A DNA stretch of 64,000 nucleotides, from contig JBEVJC010000008.1 of NCBI GenBank assembly GCA_040510375.1, positions 310,001-374,000 of the forward strand, written 5' to 3'. Below are positions 1 through 8,700 of the stretch, one piece after another. The notes beneath the pieces are model-generated. The model saw only the letters and a list, made by a program, of their open reading frames with translations. It was not told the origin of the DNA and made no database searches. Numbering within the stretch: the stretch's first letter is position 1; each line of letters starts with the position of its first letter. The stretch comes from JBEVJC01 sp040510375 (GTDB taxonomy: Bacteria; Bacteroidota; Bacteroidia; Chitinophagales; Chitinophagaceae). A program made the position numbers and the translations under genes.

Positions 1-1
1 G

Positions 2-85
2 TATAGTGCCATATTCGGTACCATGATAATCGGAGCGATCTTCACACTTGCAGGATCCACCTTTGTATTAATGAGAAGAAAATAA
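2..85 (+). CDS. C-terminal end of a membrane protein (partial)
   Basis: This is the last 27 codons of a gene that begins outside the window. The visible residues form one hydrophobic helix (IIGAIFTLAGSTFVLM) followed by a short basic tail RRK, typical of a final transmembrane segment with a cytoplasmic end. The stop codon lies 2 nt before the next ATG, so it is probably the upstream member of the same glycan operon. The family cannot be told from this fragment. Confidence 0.6.
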   Translation, partial: YSAIFGTMIIGAIFTLAGSTFVLMRRK

Positions 86-87
86 TT

Positions 88-1029
88 ATGGATATATCAT
101 TGGTCATACCCCTGCTGAATGAAGAGGAGTCATTACCCGAGCTCACCGCCTGGATTGAACGGGTAATGGAAGAGAATGATTTTTCCTATGAGATCATTTA
201 TGTCGACGATGGAAGCACAGATCATTCCTGGTGTGTGATTGAAACCCTCCGCGCAAAAAATCCCAATGTAAAAGGAATAAAATTCCAGCGGAACTATGGT
301 AAATCAGCCGGCCTCAACGAAGGATTCCGTGCAGCTTCCGGTGACGTGATCATTACCATGGATGCCGACCTGCAGGATAGTCCCGACGAAATACCCGAGC
401 TGCGCCGCATGATCATTGAAGACAAGTACGACCTGGTGAGCGGCTGGAAAAAAGTACGGTATGATAATAAACTGACCAAGAACCTGCCCAGTAAAATATT
501 CAACTCAGCGGCCCGGAGAATGAGTGGTATAAAACTCCACGACTTCAACTGCGGACTCAAGTCCTACAGTAAACGGGTGGTGAAAGGTATCGAAGTTTAT
601 GGCGAAATGCACCGGTATGTTCCTGTACTCGCCAAATGGGGCGGCTTCCGCCGCATTGGTGAAAAAGTAGTGGAACACCGCGCACGTAAATATGGGATCA
701 GCAAATTTGGATGGACCCGTTTTATCAATGGATTCCTGGACCTGCTGACCATCGTATTTATCGGCAAGTTTGGTAAACGGCCCATGCACTTTTTCGGATT
801 ATGGGGTACACTGTTCTTCCTTATCGGAATGGCTTTTGCCGTGTTCCTGATAGTATCTAAATTTATAGATTCCTCCTACCCGATCACAAACCGGCCTGGC
901 TTCTACCTTGCCATGACTTCCATCGTTATCGGGATGCAGCTGTTCCTGGCAGGATTTATCGGCGAACTGATCACCAGGAATTCACCCGGTCGCAACTCGT
1001 ATCTGATCGAAACGAAATCCGGACTGTAA
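88..1029 (+). CDS. Family 2 glycosyltransferase, membrane anchored (DPM1/GtrB-like)
   Basis: The 313-residue protein has a GT-A fold N-terminal domain: the start SLVIPLLNEEESL, the nucleotide-binding stretch DDGSTDHSW near residue 40, and the metal-binding DADLQD near residue 92. The last 90 residues hold two long hydrophobic segments (about 230-255 and 270-300). This is the layout of polyprenyl-phosphate sugar transferases of the DPM1/GtrB/ArnC type, which load a sugar onto a lipid carrier at the inner membrane. The sugar cannot be read from sequence. Its stop codon overlaps the next start by one base, so the two are probably translationally coupled in the heptose operon. Confidence 0.88.
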   Translation: MDISLVIPLLNEEESLPELTAWIERVMEENDFSYEIIYVDDGSTDHSWCVIETLRAKNPNVKGIKFQRNYGKSAGLNEGFRAASGDVIITMDADLQDSPDEIPELRRMIIEDKYDLVSGWKKVRYDNKLTKNLPSKIFNSAARRMSGIKLHDFNCGLKSYSKRVVKGIEVYGEMHRYVPVLAKWGGFRRIGEKVVEHRARKYGISKFGWTRFINGFLDLLTIVFIGKFGKRPMHFFGLWGTLFFLIGMAFAVFLIVSKFIDSSYPITNRPGFYLAMTSIVIGMQLFLAGFIGELITRNSPGRNSYLIETKSGL

Positions 1030-2162
1030 TGGCAAAACTGGTGATCATAGGACCGGCGTATCCACTCCGGGGTGGACTGGCCACCTTCAACCAGCGTCTC
1101 GCTGAAGAGTTCATACACATGGGTCATGAATGCAGCATCTGCTCATTCTCCCTGCAATATCCTAAATTCATCTTTCCGGGTACCACTCAATACTCGAGCG
1201 GCCCCGCTCCCGAAGGCCTGACCATTCATACCCTGATCAATTCCATCAATCCGCTTAACTGGATTAAGGTTGGAAGGCGGTTGAAAAAAGAAAGACCTGA
1301 TATAATTGTGGTGAGGTTCTGGTTACCACTGATGGGACCCGCACTGGGCACCATTCTTCGCCAGGTACGAAAGAATAAACATACCCGGATAATTTGTATA
1401 GCAGATAATGTGATTCCGCACGAAAAACGCTTTGGCGATAAACCCTTCACAAAATATTTCATCCAGAGCTGTGATGCCTTTATCACGATGAGCGAAAAAG
1501 TGATGTCCGACCTACGGAAATTTACCGATAAGCCGGCCACCTTTGTTCAACATCCACTGTACGATAATTTTGGTCCGATAGTACCCACAGATATTGCAAG
1601 GCAACACCTGGGTCTCGACCCCTCGGGAAAACTCATCCTTTTTTTCGGATTCATTCGCGCATATAAAGGTCTTGATCTTTTATTACAGGCAATGCAGGAA
1701 CTGAAGTCCACCGATAACGCAAGTGACCCTGCCGCAGGTGTGCAGTTACTCGTGGCCGGTGAATTCTACGAAGATGCAGCTCCCTATCATGAACTGATAC
1801 GCAAACTGGAGATCAAACATTCATTGATACTCCGGACTGATTTTATACCTGATAGTGAAGTAAAATATTATTTATCTGCCGCCGACGCGGTTATCCAGCC
1901 TTATAAAAATGCTACGCAAAGTGGGGTGACACCACTCGCCTATCATTTTGAACGACCCATGGTGGTGACCAATGTAGGTGGACTACCTTCGCTGGTTCCA
2001 AACCGCAAGGCAGGACTTGTTGTAGAGCCCACTGCACCAGCCATTGCCGAAGGGATCCGTGAGTTCTACCGATTAGGAAAAGATTATTTTATTCCCCATC
2101 TTCGCACCGAAAAATTAAAATATAGCTGGTCGAACATAGTCAACGCCGTGTTCAGCCTTTGA
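1029..2162 (+). CDS. Family 4 glycosyltransferase
   Basis: The 377-residue protein has two Rossmann halves of the GT-B fold. The N-terminal acceptor side begins KLVIIGPAYPLRGGLATFNQRL. The C-terminal donor side has LILFFGFIRAYKGLDLLLQA near residue 205 and, near residue 290, YKNATQSGVTPLAYHFERP, which is where GT4 enzymes bind the nucleotide sugar. It has no signal peptide and is probably cytoplasmic or membrane-associated, adding a sugar to a surface glycan. The start codon overlaps the previous stop by one base, and the next gene follows after 18 nt. The donor sugar is unknown; GDP-heptose is a guess based only on the neighbouring genes. Confidence 0.88.
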   Translation: MAKLVIIGPAYPLRGGLATFNQRLAEEFIHMGHECSICSFSLQYPKFIFPGTTQYSSGPAPEGLTIHTLINSINPLNWIKVGRRLKKERPDIIVVRFWLPLMGPALGTILRQVRKNKHTRIICIADNVIPHEKRFGDKPFTKYFIQSCDAFITMSEKVMSDLRKFTDKPATFVQHPLYDNFGPIVPTDIARQHLGLDPSGKLILFFGFIRAYKGLDLLLQAMQELKSTDNASDPAAGVQLLVAGEFYEDAAPYHELIRKLEIKHSLILRTDFIPDSEVKYYLSAADAVIQPYKNATQSGVTPLAYHFERPMVVTNVGGLPSLVPNRKAGLVVEPTAPAIAEGIREFYRLGKDYFIPHLRTEKLKYSWSNIVNAVFSL

Positions 2163-2180
2163 ATAAAACAGTCATATATT

Positions 2181-3203
2181 ATGATCTACAGGAGCAAAGC
2201 ACCTCTGAGAATTGGTCTTGCTGGTGGCGGTACGGATGTTAGTCCCTACAGCGACCTTTATGGTGGAGCCATTCTTAATGCTACCCTTTCCTTATATGCG
2301 AATGCAACAATTGAACCGCTCGCTGAAGACAAAATTATTGTTACCGCACTGGACCGTCACGAAGAAGAAGTGTATGACTGGTCTGAATGCCTTCCTATAA
2401 ACGGAAAACTCGACCTGCTTAAAGGAGTGTACAACCGAATCTCTAAAGATTATGGTATACCGCGTCAGGGTTTCCGGCTTTCCACTTTCGTAGATGCGCC
2501 TGCCGGATCTGGACTCGGTACCTCTTCCACACTGGTAGTAGCCATCATCGGCGCATTTACCGAAATGTTACGATTACCCATGGGCGAATATGATATGGCA
2601 CATTATGCCTATGATATCGAACGTAACGACCTCGCCCTGGCGGGTGGTAAACAGGATCAGTACGCCGCCACTTTCGGAGGTGTTAACTACATGGAGTTTT
2701 ATGGCGAAGATAAAGTGATCGTAAACCCGCTGCGGATCAAACAGCAATACCTTTTTGAACTGGAGAATAATCTGCTGCTTTATTATACGTCAACCAGCCG
2801 CGAGTCGGCCGGGATTATCAAGGAACAGGCGAAGAATGTAGTCCAGAAAGACAGCACATCAATAGATGCCATGCACCACCTCAAGGAGCAGGCTCAGCAA
2901 ATGAAAGAAGCTCTTTTACGTGGAAAGCTCAATGCTATCGGTGAGATCCTTGATTTTGGCTTTCAACAGAAAAGGCTGATGGCAAAGGGGATCAGCAACC
3001 CATTAATGGAAGAGATTTATGAATCGGCACGGAAAGCCGGGGCAACAGGGGGTAAGATCTCCGGTGCAGGTGGCGGCGGGTTCATGATCTTTTACTGTCC
3101 GGTCAACACAAAATATCGTGTACTCGAAGAACTGGAACGCTTTGGTGGCAAACATCGTAGTTATTTATTCACAAAACACGGCCTGAAAAGCTGGACTATC
3201 TAG
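2181..3203 (+). CDS. hddA: D-glycero-alpha-D-manno-heptose 7-phosphate kinase (GHMP kinase)
   Basis: The 340-residue GHMP-family kinase phosphorylates heptose 7-phosphate at C1 on the way to GDP-heptose. Family motifs are in order: RSKAPLRIGLAGGGTDVSPY at the N-terminus, the ATP-binding loop PAGSGLGTSSTL near residue 108, and the C-terminal glycine-rich motif KISGAGGGGFMIF near residue 292. The GGGTD signature is typical of the HddA/fucokinase branch. Lying next to gmhA and hddC-gmhB makes the heptose assignment strong. It is a cytoplasmic enzyme and part of the operon beginning before position 88. Confidence 0.9.
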   Translation: MIYRSKAPLRIGLAGGGTDVSPYSDLYGGAILNATLSLYANATIEPLAEDKIIVTALDRHEEEVYDWSECLPINGKLDLLKGVYNRISKDYGIPRQGFRLSTFVDAPAGSGLGTSSTLVVAIIGAFTEMLRLPMGEYDMAHYAYDIERNDLALAGGKQDQYAATFGGVNYMEFYGEDKVIVNPLRIKQQYLFELENNLLLYYTSTSRESAGIIKEQAKNVVQKDSTSIDAMHHLKEQAQQMKEALLRGKLNAIGEILDFGFQQKRLMAKGISNPLMEEIYESARKAGATGGKISGAGGGGFMIFYCPVNTKYRVLEELERFGGKHRSYLFTKHGLKSWTI

Positions 3204-3225
3204 CTTTTCGGATAACAAATTATAT

Positions 3226-3804
3226 ATGGACAAGATCAGGGATATTATTCGCGCATCTATCGAAACCAAGGAAGAATTCCTTAAATCGGATCAGTTAATA
3301 ACTGCCATTCAACAAATTGTTGATGTCACAGTAGAGGCATTCCGTGCGGGCAAGCGCGTTTATTTTTGTGGAAATGGGGGCAGTGCTGCGGATGCGCAAC
3401 ACCTGGCTGCTGAATTCTCCGGTCGATTTTATATCGATCGCAAAGCCCTTCCAGCTGAAGCACTTCATTGCAACACCTCCTATCTTACAGCTGTAGGAAA
3501 CGATTACAGTTATGAAGTGATCTATGCCCGCCTGATAGATGGCCTAGCACACACTGGTGATATCCTGTTTGGTCTTTCCACTTCCGGAAATTCAGCCAAT
3601 ATTGTAAAGGCATTTGAAACAGCCAGGGAAAAAGGGGTGATCACAGTTGGATTTACCGGACTTACCGGAGGTGCTCTGAAGCCGTTAAGCGACTACCTAA
3701 TCAATATTCCATCGACCGACACTCCTCGTATACAGGAAAGTCATATCCTTGCCGGACATATCATCTGCCAGCTGGTTGAAGAAAAATATTTTGGAATAAA
3801 ATAG
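3226..3804 (+). CDS. gmhA: Sedoheptulose 7-phosphate isomerase
   Basis: The 192-residue SIS-domain protein converts sedoheptulose 7-phosphate to D-glycero-D-manno-heptose 7-phosphate, the first step of heptose synthesis. The phosphosugar-binding signature FCGNGGSAADAQHLAAEF lies near residue 47, followed by the family's FGLSTSGNSANIVKA near residue 117 and HILAGHIICQLVE near the C-terminus. Its length is normal for GmhA. It starts 22 nt after hddA and ends 8 nt before the next gene, so all three steps sit in one transcript. Confidence 0.94.
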   Translation: MDKIRDIIRASIETKEEFLKSDQLITAIQQIVDVTVEAFRAGKRVYFCGNGGSAADAQHLAAEFSGRFYIDRKALPAEALHCNTSYLTAVGNDYSYEVIYARLIDGLAHTGDILFGLSTSGNSANIVKAFETAREKGVITVGFTGLTGGALKPLSDYLINIPSTDTPRIQESHILAGHIICQLVEEKYFGIK

Positions 3805-3812
3805 TTACCGTT

Positions 3813-5057
3813 ATGATCAAAGAATGCATCATACTCGCCGGCGGACTTGGTACAAGATTACGCGAGGCTGTTCCCGATCTTCCAAAATGCATGGCACCGG
3901 TTAACAACAGGCCCTTCCTGTTTTATGTAATTAATTACCTGCGCTCGCAGGGAATTGAGGAATTTATATTTTCACTTGGTTACAAACACGAGGTTATTGA
4001 AGAATACCTGCACAGCTCATTCAGCACCCTGAACTATACCTGTGTGATAGAGGAAGAACCGCTGGGTACAGGAGGCGCCATCCGGCTTGCCTGCTCAAAA
4101 GTGACCTCAAAAAATGTATTGGTTACAAATGGTGATACATTGTTCAGGATCGATCTGGACAAAATGGAACAGGTGCAACTTCATTCAAATCCGCTCGCTA
4201 CGCTGGCATTAAAAAATATGACTGATTTTGACCGGTATGGTGCGGTAGAAACCAGCGATGGAGTTCGCATTACCGGTTTCAGTGAGAAAAAATTTTACAA
4301 AGAGGGATTCATTAACGGGGGCACCTACCTGCTTGATGTGGAACAATTCCTCGCCCTGAACCTTCCGGAAAAATTTTCTTTTGAAACGGAAGTTCTCGAA
4401 CCCCAGGCTGCTGCCGGTAAACTTGCCGCTTCGGTACAGGATGGATACTTTATTGATATCGGGATTCCTGAAGATTTTTTAAAAGCCTCCAATGACCTGG
4501 CCCTGCCACCGCTCGACCTGAAGAAGATCGACAAGACATGGACACTCTTTCTTGACCGCGATGGAGTGATCAATGTAGATCATCCCGGCACCTATATTTT
4601 TGTCCCGGATGATTTTGTTTTTCTGCCGGGAGCTCCGCAGCTTTTCAAAAAACTCACCGATATTTTTAAGTACATCATCGTTACCACCAATCAACGTGGT
4701 GTGGGACGTAAGCTGATGACCGATGCCGACCTGGACCTGATCAACAATGGCATGCTGGCATCCATTGCCGCCGTTGGTGGTGAGATCAAAAAAGTATATT
4801 CAGCCACTGCTCTGGAAAATAACGACTGGCTGCGCAAACCCAATCCCGGAATGGCGATCGAAGCAAAAAAAGATTTTCCCGATATTGACCTTAGCCGTTC
4901 CATCATGATCGGCAACAATATCAGTGATATGGAATTTGGGAAGAATGCGGGGATGTATACGATATTTGTTTTGACCACCTCTCCGGAAGTAACGCTCCCC
5001 CATCCTGATATTGATATGATTTTCCCCACGCTGGCCGATTTTGCCAAAGCTTTGTAA
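3813..5057 (+). CDS. Bifunctional heptose 1-phosphate guanylyltransferase / heptose 1,7-bisphosphate phosphatase
   Basis: This 414-residue fusion covers the last two steps to GDP-heptose. Residues 1-230 are a sugar-nucleotidyltransferase (HddC-like) with the signature LAGGLGTRLRE and the lysine of DLPKCMAPV. Residues 240-414 are a HAD phosphatase (GmhB-like) with nucleophile motif FLDRDGVIN (Asp248, Asp250), TTNQRGVGR and RKPNPGM near residue 341. The Cys/His zinc loop that usually precedes RKP in GmhB is absent. The last motif reads GNNISD where GDxxxD is usual, so one metal-binding Asp is Asn. With gmhA and hddA upstream, the operon encodes the full GDP-D-glycero-D-manno-heptose pathway. 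Confidence 0.9.
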   Translation: MIKECIILAGGLGTRLREAVPDLPKCMAPVNNRPFLFYVINYLRSQGIEEFIFSLGYKHEVIEEYLHSSFSTLNYTCVIEEEPLGTGGAIRLACSKVTSKNVLVTNGDTLFRIDLDKMEQVQLHSNPLATLALKNMTDFDRYGAVETSDGVRITGFSEKKFYKEGFINGGTYLLDVEQFLALNLPEKFSFETEVLEPQAAAGKLAASVQDGYFIDIGIPEDFLKASNDLALPPLDLKKIDKTWTLFLDRDGVINVDHPGTYIFVPDDFVFLPGAPQLFKKLTDIFKYIIVTTNQRGVGRKLMTDADLDLINNGMLASIAAVGGEIKKVYSATALENNDWLRKPNPGMAIEAKKDFPDIDLSRSIMIGNNISDMEFGKNAGMYTIFVLTTSPEVTLPHPDIDMIFPTLADFAKAL

Positions 5058-5181
5058 AAAAAGACCGTATTTCCCTGCGCAAACGTTTGTGTTATGGAAA
5101 ACAGATACTTTTTGCCTTTGGCATCCGTTATGGAGCTTGGTGTACCTTCGTGCCTGAAAGGCCGACCTCAAAAATAATATT

Positions 5182-6186
5182 GTGAAACGAATTAATCCTT
5201 TTCTCCTGGCCCTTTCATTAACTGTTTCCCTGGGTGTGAGTGCCCAGATCAGTAAGGCCGATCTCCGCACCTTAAAGAGTAAGGAAGATACACTGGCAGA
5301 ATATTCAAAATTCCTGGTGATGGATTCGATGACGGCAAGCCGGATGATCTCGGACAGTATTTTTACCCGTGCACTGGTCCGATCGCTCCAGGTCAAAAAC
5401 TCTTTTTATTATCCGTTCGATTCCGTGTTGGGAATTTCGAAGATTTATGCCCCCGACAGCAGCTTCCGGATTTTTACCTGGAATCTCCAGTTCGATGATT
5501 ATTATCCACGTCAGAAAGGTGCCATCCAGTTCAGGACGGCCGACGGCTCCCTGAAACTGAAACCCCTGCAGGATGTTTCCGAGTTTACTGATTTTCCGGA
5601 GGATTCCCTGCGTGACCGTTTTCATTGGATCGGTGCCATTTACTACAATATCATCAAGACCCAGTATAATGGAAAGAACTATTATACCTTGTTTGGCTAC
5701 GATCCAAATGGTATCCGAAGCAGCAGGAAGTGGATCGATGTCCTGACTTTTAATGATAAACAGGAACCGATGTTTGGCGGACCATTTTTTACCTACGATC
5801 GTGATAGTGTCCGCAGGAAACCAGCACACCGGATCAGCCTGGAGTATAAAAAAGATGCGCGCGTTCTCCTTAATTACGTACCTGATCTCAATATGATCCT
5901 GGTGGATCACCTGGTCTCCGAAACTGATGAGCCTGAAAACCCATGGACCATGGTTCCCGATGGTGATAACGAAGCCTATAAATGGGAAAATGGGAAATGG
6001 GTTCATATCGATAAGGCCTTCGACTTCGAACTCGATATGAATAATGTGGATCCCTACCTCGGTAAACCACCGATGGGTGATCCGATCCTCGACCGCAAAG
6101 GCAGTACGAGCGAGCAGAAACTTCAGCAACAGTCCGATAAAAACAAATCAACTGAGCAGAAGCCTCCGGTTAAAAAGCCGGGTTAA
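5182..6186 (+). CDS. Secreted protein of unknown function
   Basis: The 334-residue protein starts with a clear signal peptide (MKRINPFLLALSLTVSLGVSAQ, cleavage near residue 22) and has no further membrane segment. The mature part is rich in aromatic and charged residues and beta-prone (for example FRIFTWNLQFDDYY and YYTLFGYDP). It ends in a low-complexity, Lys/Gln/Pro-rich tail of about 35 residues. I do not recognise the family. It lies 124 nt after the heptose operon on the same strand, with a near-consensus -7 box (TACCTTCG) about 40 nt upstream, so it may have its own promoter. It is probably periplasmic. Confidence 0.8.
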   Translation: MKRINPFLLALSLTVSLGVSAQISKADLRTLKSKEDTLAEYSKFLVMDSMTASRMISDSIFTRALVRSLQVKNSFYYPFDSVLGISKIYAPDSSFRIFTWNLQFDDYYPRQKGAIQFRTADGSLKLKPLQDVSEFTDFPEDSLRDRFHWIGAIYYNIIKTQYNGKNYYTLFGYDPNGIRSSRKWIDVLTFNDKQEPMFGGPFFTYDRDSVRRKPAHRISLEYKKDARVLLNYVPDLNMILVDHLVSETDEPENPWTMVPDGDNEAYKWENGKWVHIDKAFDFELDMNNVDPYLGKPPMGDPILDRKGSTSEQKLQQQSDKNKSTEQKPPVKKPG

Positions 6187-6238
6187 TGATTTTTATCTGC
6201 AAGGCGTTCAAATAACTCAAGAAACAATAAGGCGTCTG

Positions 6239-6315
6239 TTAACCGACAAGACTAGTGAAGCTTAAAAAACAATTGCGCGCTTAACCGACAATATTTGTGA
6301 AGCTCAAAAAACAAT
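6239..6315 (+). repeat. Degenerate direct repeat, two 35-bp copies (plus a partial third)
   Basis: Two copies of about 35 bp, beginning TTAACCGACAA and ending AAAAAACAAT, lie at 6239-6273 and 6281-6315, 42 bp apart. A shortened third copy ending GAAACAAT lies upstream at about 6214-6228. They differ by a handful of bases and have no open frame. They directly adjoin the inverted repeat that begins at 6316. Confidence 0.7.
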
Positions 6316-6618
6316 CGGTTCGCCCCGCTGAACCGGCAGGGCCATCAACAGTCGGTTATGAGAAATCTCCGCTGACCACTGCCGCTTAGGCGGGTCAATT
6401 CCGATTATTTTTTGATTCTGGCAGTTTGAAGACTACACGATTATCATCCGGTTATTGACGGCAGCCTTAATGCAGGGAACAGATCCTCATTTGCCCAGGT
6501 CTTCTGATAAAGTAAGTGGGGAGGAACCGGAACGACCCGGCATAAGCGGCTGTGGCCAGCAGCCCCACCCTGAATAAAACGACTGTTGACCGCCCTGCCG
6601 GTTCAGCCGGGGCGACCG
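6316..6618. repeat. Large imperfect inverted repeat in a gene-free region
   Basis: The left arm (6316-6354 and 6372-6403) is complementary to the right arm (6580-6618 and 6528-6559) in the correct nested order. The outer 39-bp blocks match at roughly 35 positions with one offsetting indel pair. The inner 32-bp blocks match at about 26. The blocks are separated by unpaired bulges of about 17 and 20 nt and a central loop of about 124 nt. A transcript from either strand could form a long hairpin. The 530-bp gap 6187-6715 holds this element, the direct repeats and the lepA terminator. No convincing gene is present. It could be a MITE-like element or a structured RNA. Confidence 0.65.
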
Positions 6619-6635
6619 GTTCTCCCCACGCTCCT

Positions 6636-6674
6636 CAAAAAAAAGACAAAAAAAATGAGGACCTAACGCCCTCA
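6636..6674 (-). terminator. Terminator of lepA
   Basis: Read on the minus strand, a TGAGG/CCTCA stem with a 9-nt loop (6656-6674) is followed by a T-rich run (6636-6655), 42 nt after the lepA stop codon. Confidence 0.75.
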
Positions 6675-6715
6675 TCAATAATCATATACATAAGTTAATG
6701 AAAAATCTTAATTAA

Positions 6716-8509
6716 TTATTCATCCAACTTCAACACAGCAAGAAACGCTTCCTGTGGGATTTCGACGTTACCGATCTGACGCATCCGTTTTTTACCTTCT
6801 TTTTGTTTCTCCAGGAGTTTACGTTTACGACTGATATCACCACCATAACATTTGGCGGTAACATCCTTTCTCATTGCCGAAATATTCTCCCTCGAAATAA
6901 TCTTGGCGCCAATCGCCGCCTGGATCGCGATCTGGAATTGCTGGCGAGGCAGTAACTCCTTCAGTTTTTCACAAAGCTTGCGGCCGAACTCGTGTGAACG
7001 TCCCCGATGGATTAATGCACTCAGGGCATCAACCTTTTCGTCATTAAGGAGGATATCCATTTTAACGATATCAGCTTCACGGTAACCGATCGGAGTATAG
7101 TCAAATGAGGCGTAACCCCGGGTCTGCGATTTGAGTTTATCATAAAAGTCAAACACAATCTCGGTAAGTGGCATTTCAAAACTGAGCTCCACCCTGGTTG
7201 GGGTAAGATAGTTCTGGTTAAGCAGGATCCCACGTTTGCCAATACAAAGGGTCATGATATTACCGATATATTCAGGCTTGGTAATGATCTGCGCCCGGAT
7301 AAAGGGTTCGTCAATATGATCCGTCTTTACCGGATCCGGAAACTCGGCTGGATTGTTAACGATGACTACTTCACCTTTAGTAGTGGTGGCAATAAAACTA
7401 ACGTTGGGTACCGTGGTAATCACCGTCTGGTTGAACTCACGTTCCAGGCGCTCCTGGATGATTTCCATATGCAAGAGGCCAAGGAAGCCGCAACGGAAGC
7501 CAAAACCCAATGCCTGTGAGGTTTCCAGCTCAAATGTAAGCGAAGCATCATTCAGCTGCAGTTTGTCCATACAATCACGCAACTCTTCAAATTCGTCCGT
7601 GTTGACAGGATAAATTCCTGCAAAAACCATCGGTTTCACTTCCTGGAAACCCTTGATCTGCTCCTGTGTGGGATTATTGACCAGGGTGAGCGTATCACCC
7701 ACCTTCACCTCTTTTGCATTTTTGATTCCGGTAATAATATAACCCACATCACCGGCCTTCACTTCCTTCTTCTCCGTCATCTTCAACTTCAGGATCCCGA
7801 CTTCATCCGCCTCATACTCCTGGCCCGTTGAAATAAATTTGACCTTATCGCCCTTTTTGATCACACCATTGATGATCCGATAATAGACAATGATCCCACG
7901 AAAACTGTTGAACACACTGTCAAAAATAAGTGCCTGTAACGGTGCATCGACCTTACCCTGCGGGGCCGGAATGCGGTTTACAATTGCATCAAGGATGCCC
8001 TCGATACCCAGACCCGTCCTGCCACTGGCAAGAAGAATGTCTTCCTCCTTACAACCAATGAGGTCAATGATCTGGTCCTTCACTTCGTCGATCATGGCAC
8101 CAGCCATATCGATTTTATTGATCACAGGAATGATCTCCAGCTCGTTCTCAATGGCCAGGTAAAGATTGGAAATGGTCTGCGCCTGGATCCCCTGCGCGGC
8201 ATCAACCAGTAACAATACCCCCTCACAGGCAGCAAGCGCGCGGCTTACTTCATATGAAAAGTCCACATGGCCTGGAGTATCGATCAGGTTGAGAATATAT
8301 TCCTGTCCGTCCGTATGTTTATAATTGATCTGGATCGCATGACTCTTGATGGTTATCCCCTTCTCCCTTTCAAGGTCCATATCGTCGAGCACCTGGTCCA
8401 TCATGTCCCGGTCACTGATCGTGTTGGTTGATTGTAAGAGCCTGTCTGCCAGGGTGGATTTACCATGGTCAATGTGTGCGATGATGCAAAAGTTACGGAT
8501 GTTCTTCAT
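6716..8509 (-). CDS. lepA: Elongation factor 4 (LepA), ribosome-bound GTPase
   Basis: The protein has 597 residues, the usual length. LepA back-translocates or remodels stalled ribosomes. The G-domain begins MKNIRNFCIIAHIDHGKSTL, which includes the P-loop, followed by the DTPGHVDF switch II motif near residue 78 and NKIDM for guanine recognition near residue 131. The C-terminal domain is complete. An open frame extends 10 codons further upstream, but the promoter -7 box (8537-8544) overlaps that extension and the family starts at MKN, so position 8509 is chosen. It is a single-gene transcript. Confidence 0.97.
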   Translation of the reverse strand: MKNIRNFCIIAHIDHGKSTLADRLLQSTNTISDRDMMDQVLDDMDLEREKGITIKSHAIQINYKHTDGQEYILNLIDTPGHVDFSYEVSRALAACEGVLLLVDAAQGIQAQTISNLYLAIENELEIIPVINKIDMAGAMIDEVKDQIIDLIGCKEEDILLASGRTGLGIEGILDAIVNRIPAPQGKVDAPLQALIFDSVFNSFRGIIVYYRIINGVIKKGDKVKFISTGQEYEADEVGILKLKMTEKKEVKAGDVGYIITGIKNAKEVKVGDTLTLVNNPTQEQIKGFQEVKPMVFAGIYPVNTDEFEELRDCMDKLQLNDASLTFELETSQALGFGFRCGFLGLLHMEIIQERLEREFNQTVITTVPNVSFIATTTKGEVVIVNNPAEFPDPVKTDHIDEPFIRAQIITKPEYIGNIMTLCIGKRGILLNQNYLTPTRVELSFEMPLTEIVFDFYDKLKSQTRGYASFDYTPIGYREADIVKMDILLNDEKVDALSALIHRGRSHEFGRKLCEKLKELLPRQQFQIAIQAAIGAKIISRENISAMRKDVTAKCYGGDISRKRKLLEKQKEGKKRMRQIGNVEIPQEAFLAVLKLDE

Positions 8510-8536
8510 GTACAAAACCTCGTTTTTCGAGACGGG

Positions 8537-8544
8537 CAAAGGTA
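8537..8544 (-). promoter_or_regulatory. -7 promoter box of lepA
   Basis: TACCTTTG on the minus strand matches the Bacteroidota sigma consensus TAnnTTTG. It lies 27 nt upstream of the lepA ATG, giving a short leader. No clear -33 TTTG is seen. Confidence 0.65.
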
Positions 8545-8641
8545 CATAAAAAGGCCCATTTAACCCGGATAACGAGGACCGTAGTTTCAGGAAAACCGGT
8601 TATTCAGGGCAGTTTACCGGTATATTATTGAAAGAAAGTAA

Positions 8642-8673
8642 ATCGGGCAGCCCGCTATCGTGGACTGCCCGAT
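8642..8673 (-). terminator. Hairpin after the SET-domain gene
   Basis: A perfect 9-bp stem (ATCGGGCAG / CTGCCCGAT) with a 14-nt loop lies 28 nt after the SET gene stop. No long T-run follows, so it may be a weak terminator or an RNA-stabilising hairpin. Confidence 0.5.
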
Positions 8674-8700
8674 CTGCGGCAATTATTTTGCTGTAATTAA

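Noticed and set aside
5305..6129. 274-codon minus-strand frame over the secreted protein
   Set aside because: The plus-strand frame has a proper signal peptide and the antisense frame has no coherent domain or start context.
6487..6678. 63-codon minus-strand frame inside the inverted repeat
   Set aside because: It spans the repeat arm and the lepA terminator and matches no protein pattern; the open frame is incidental.
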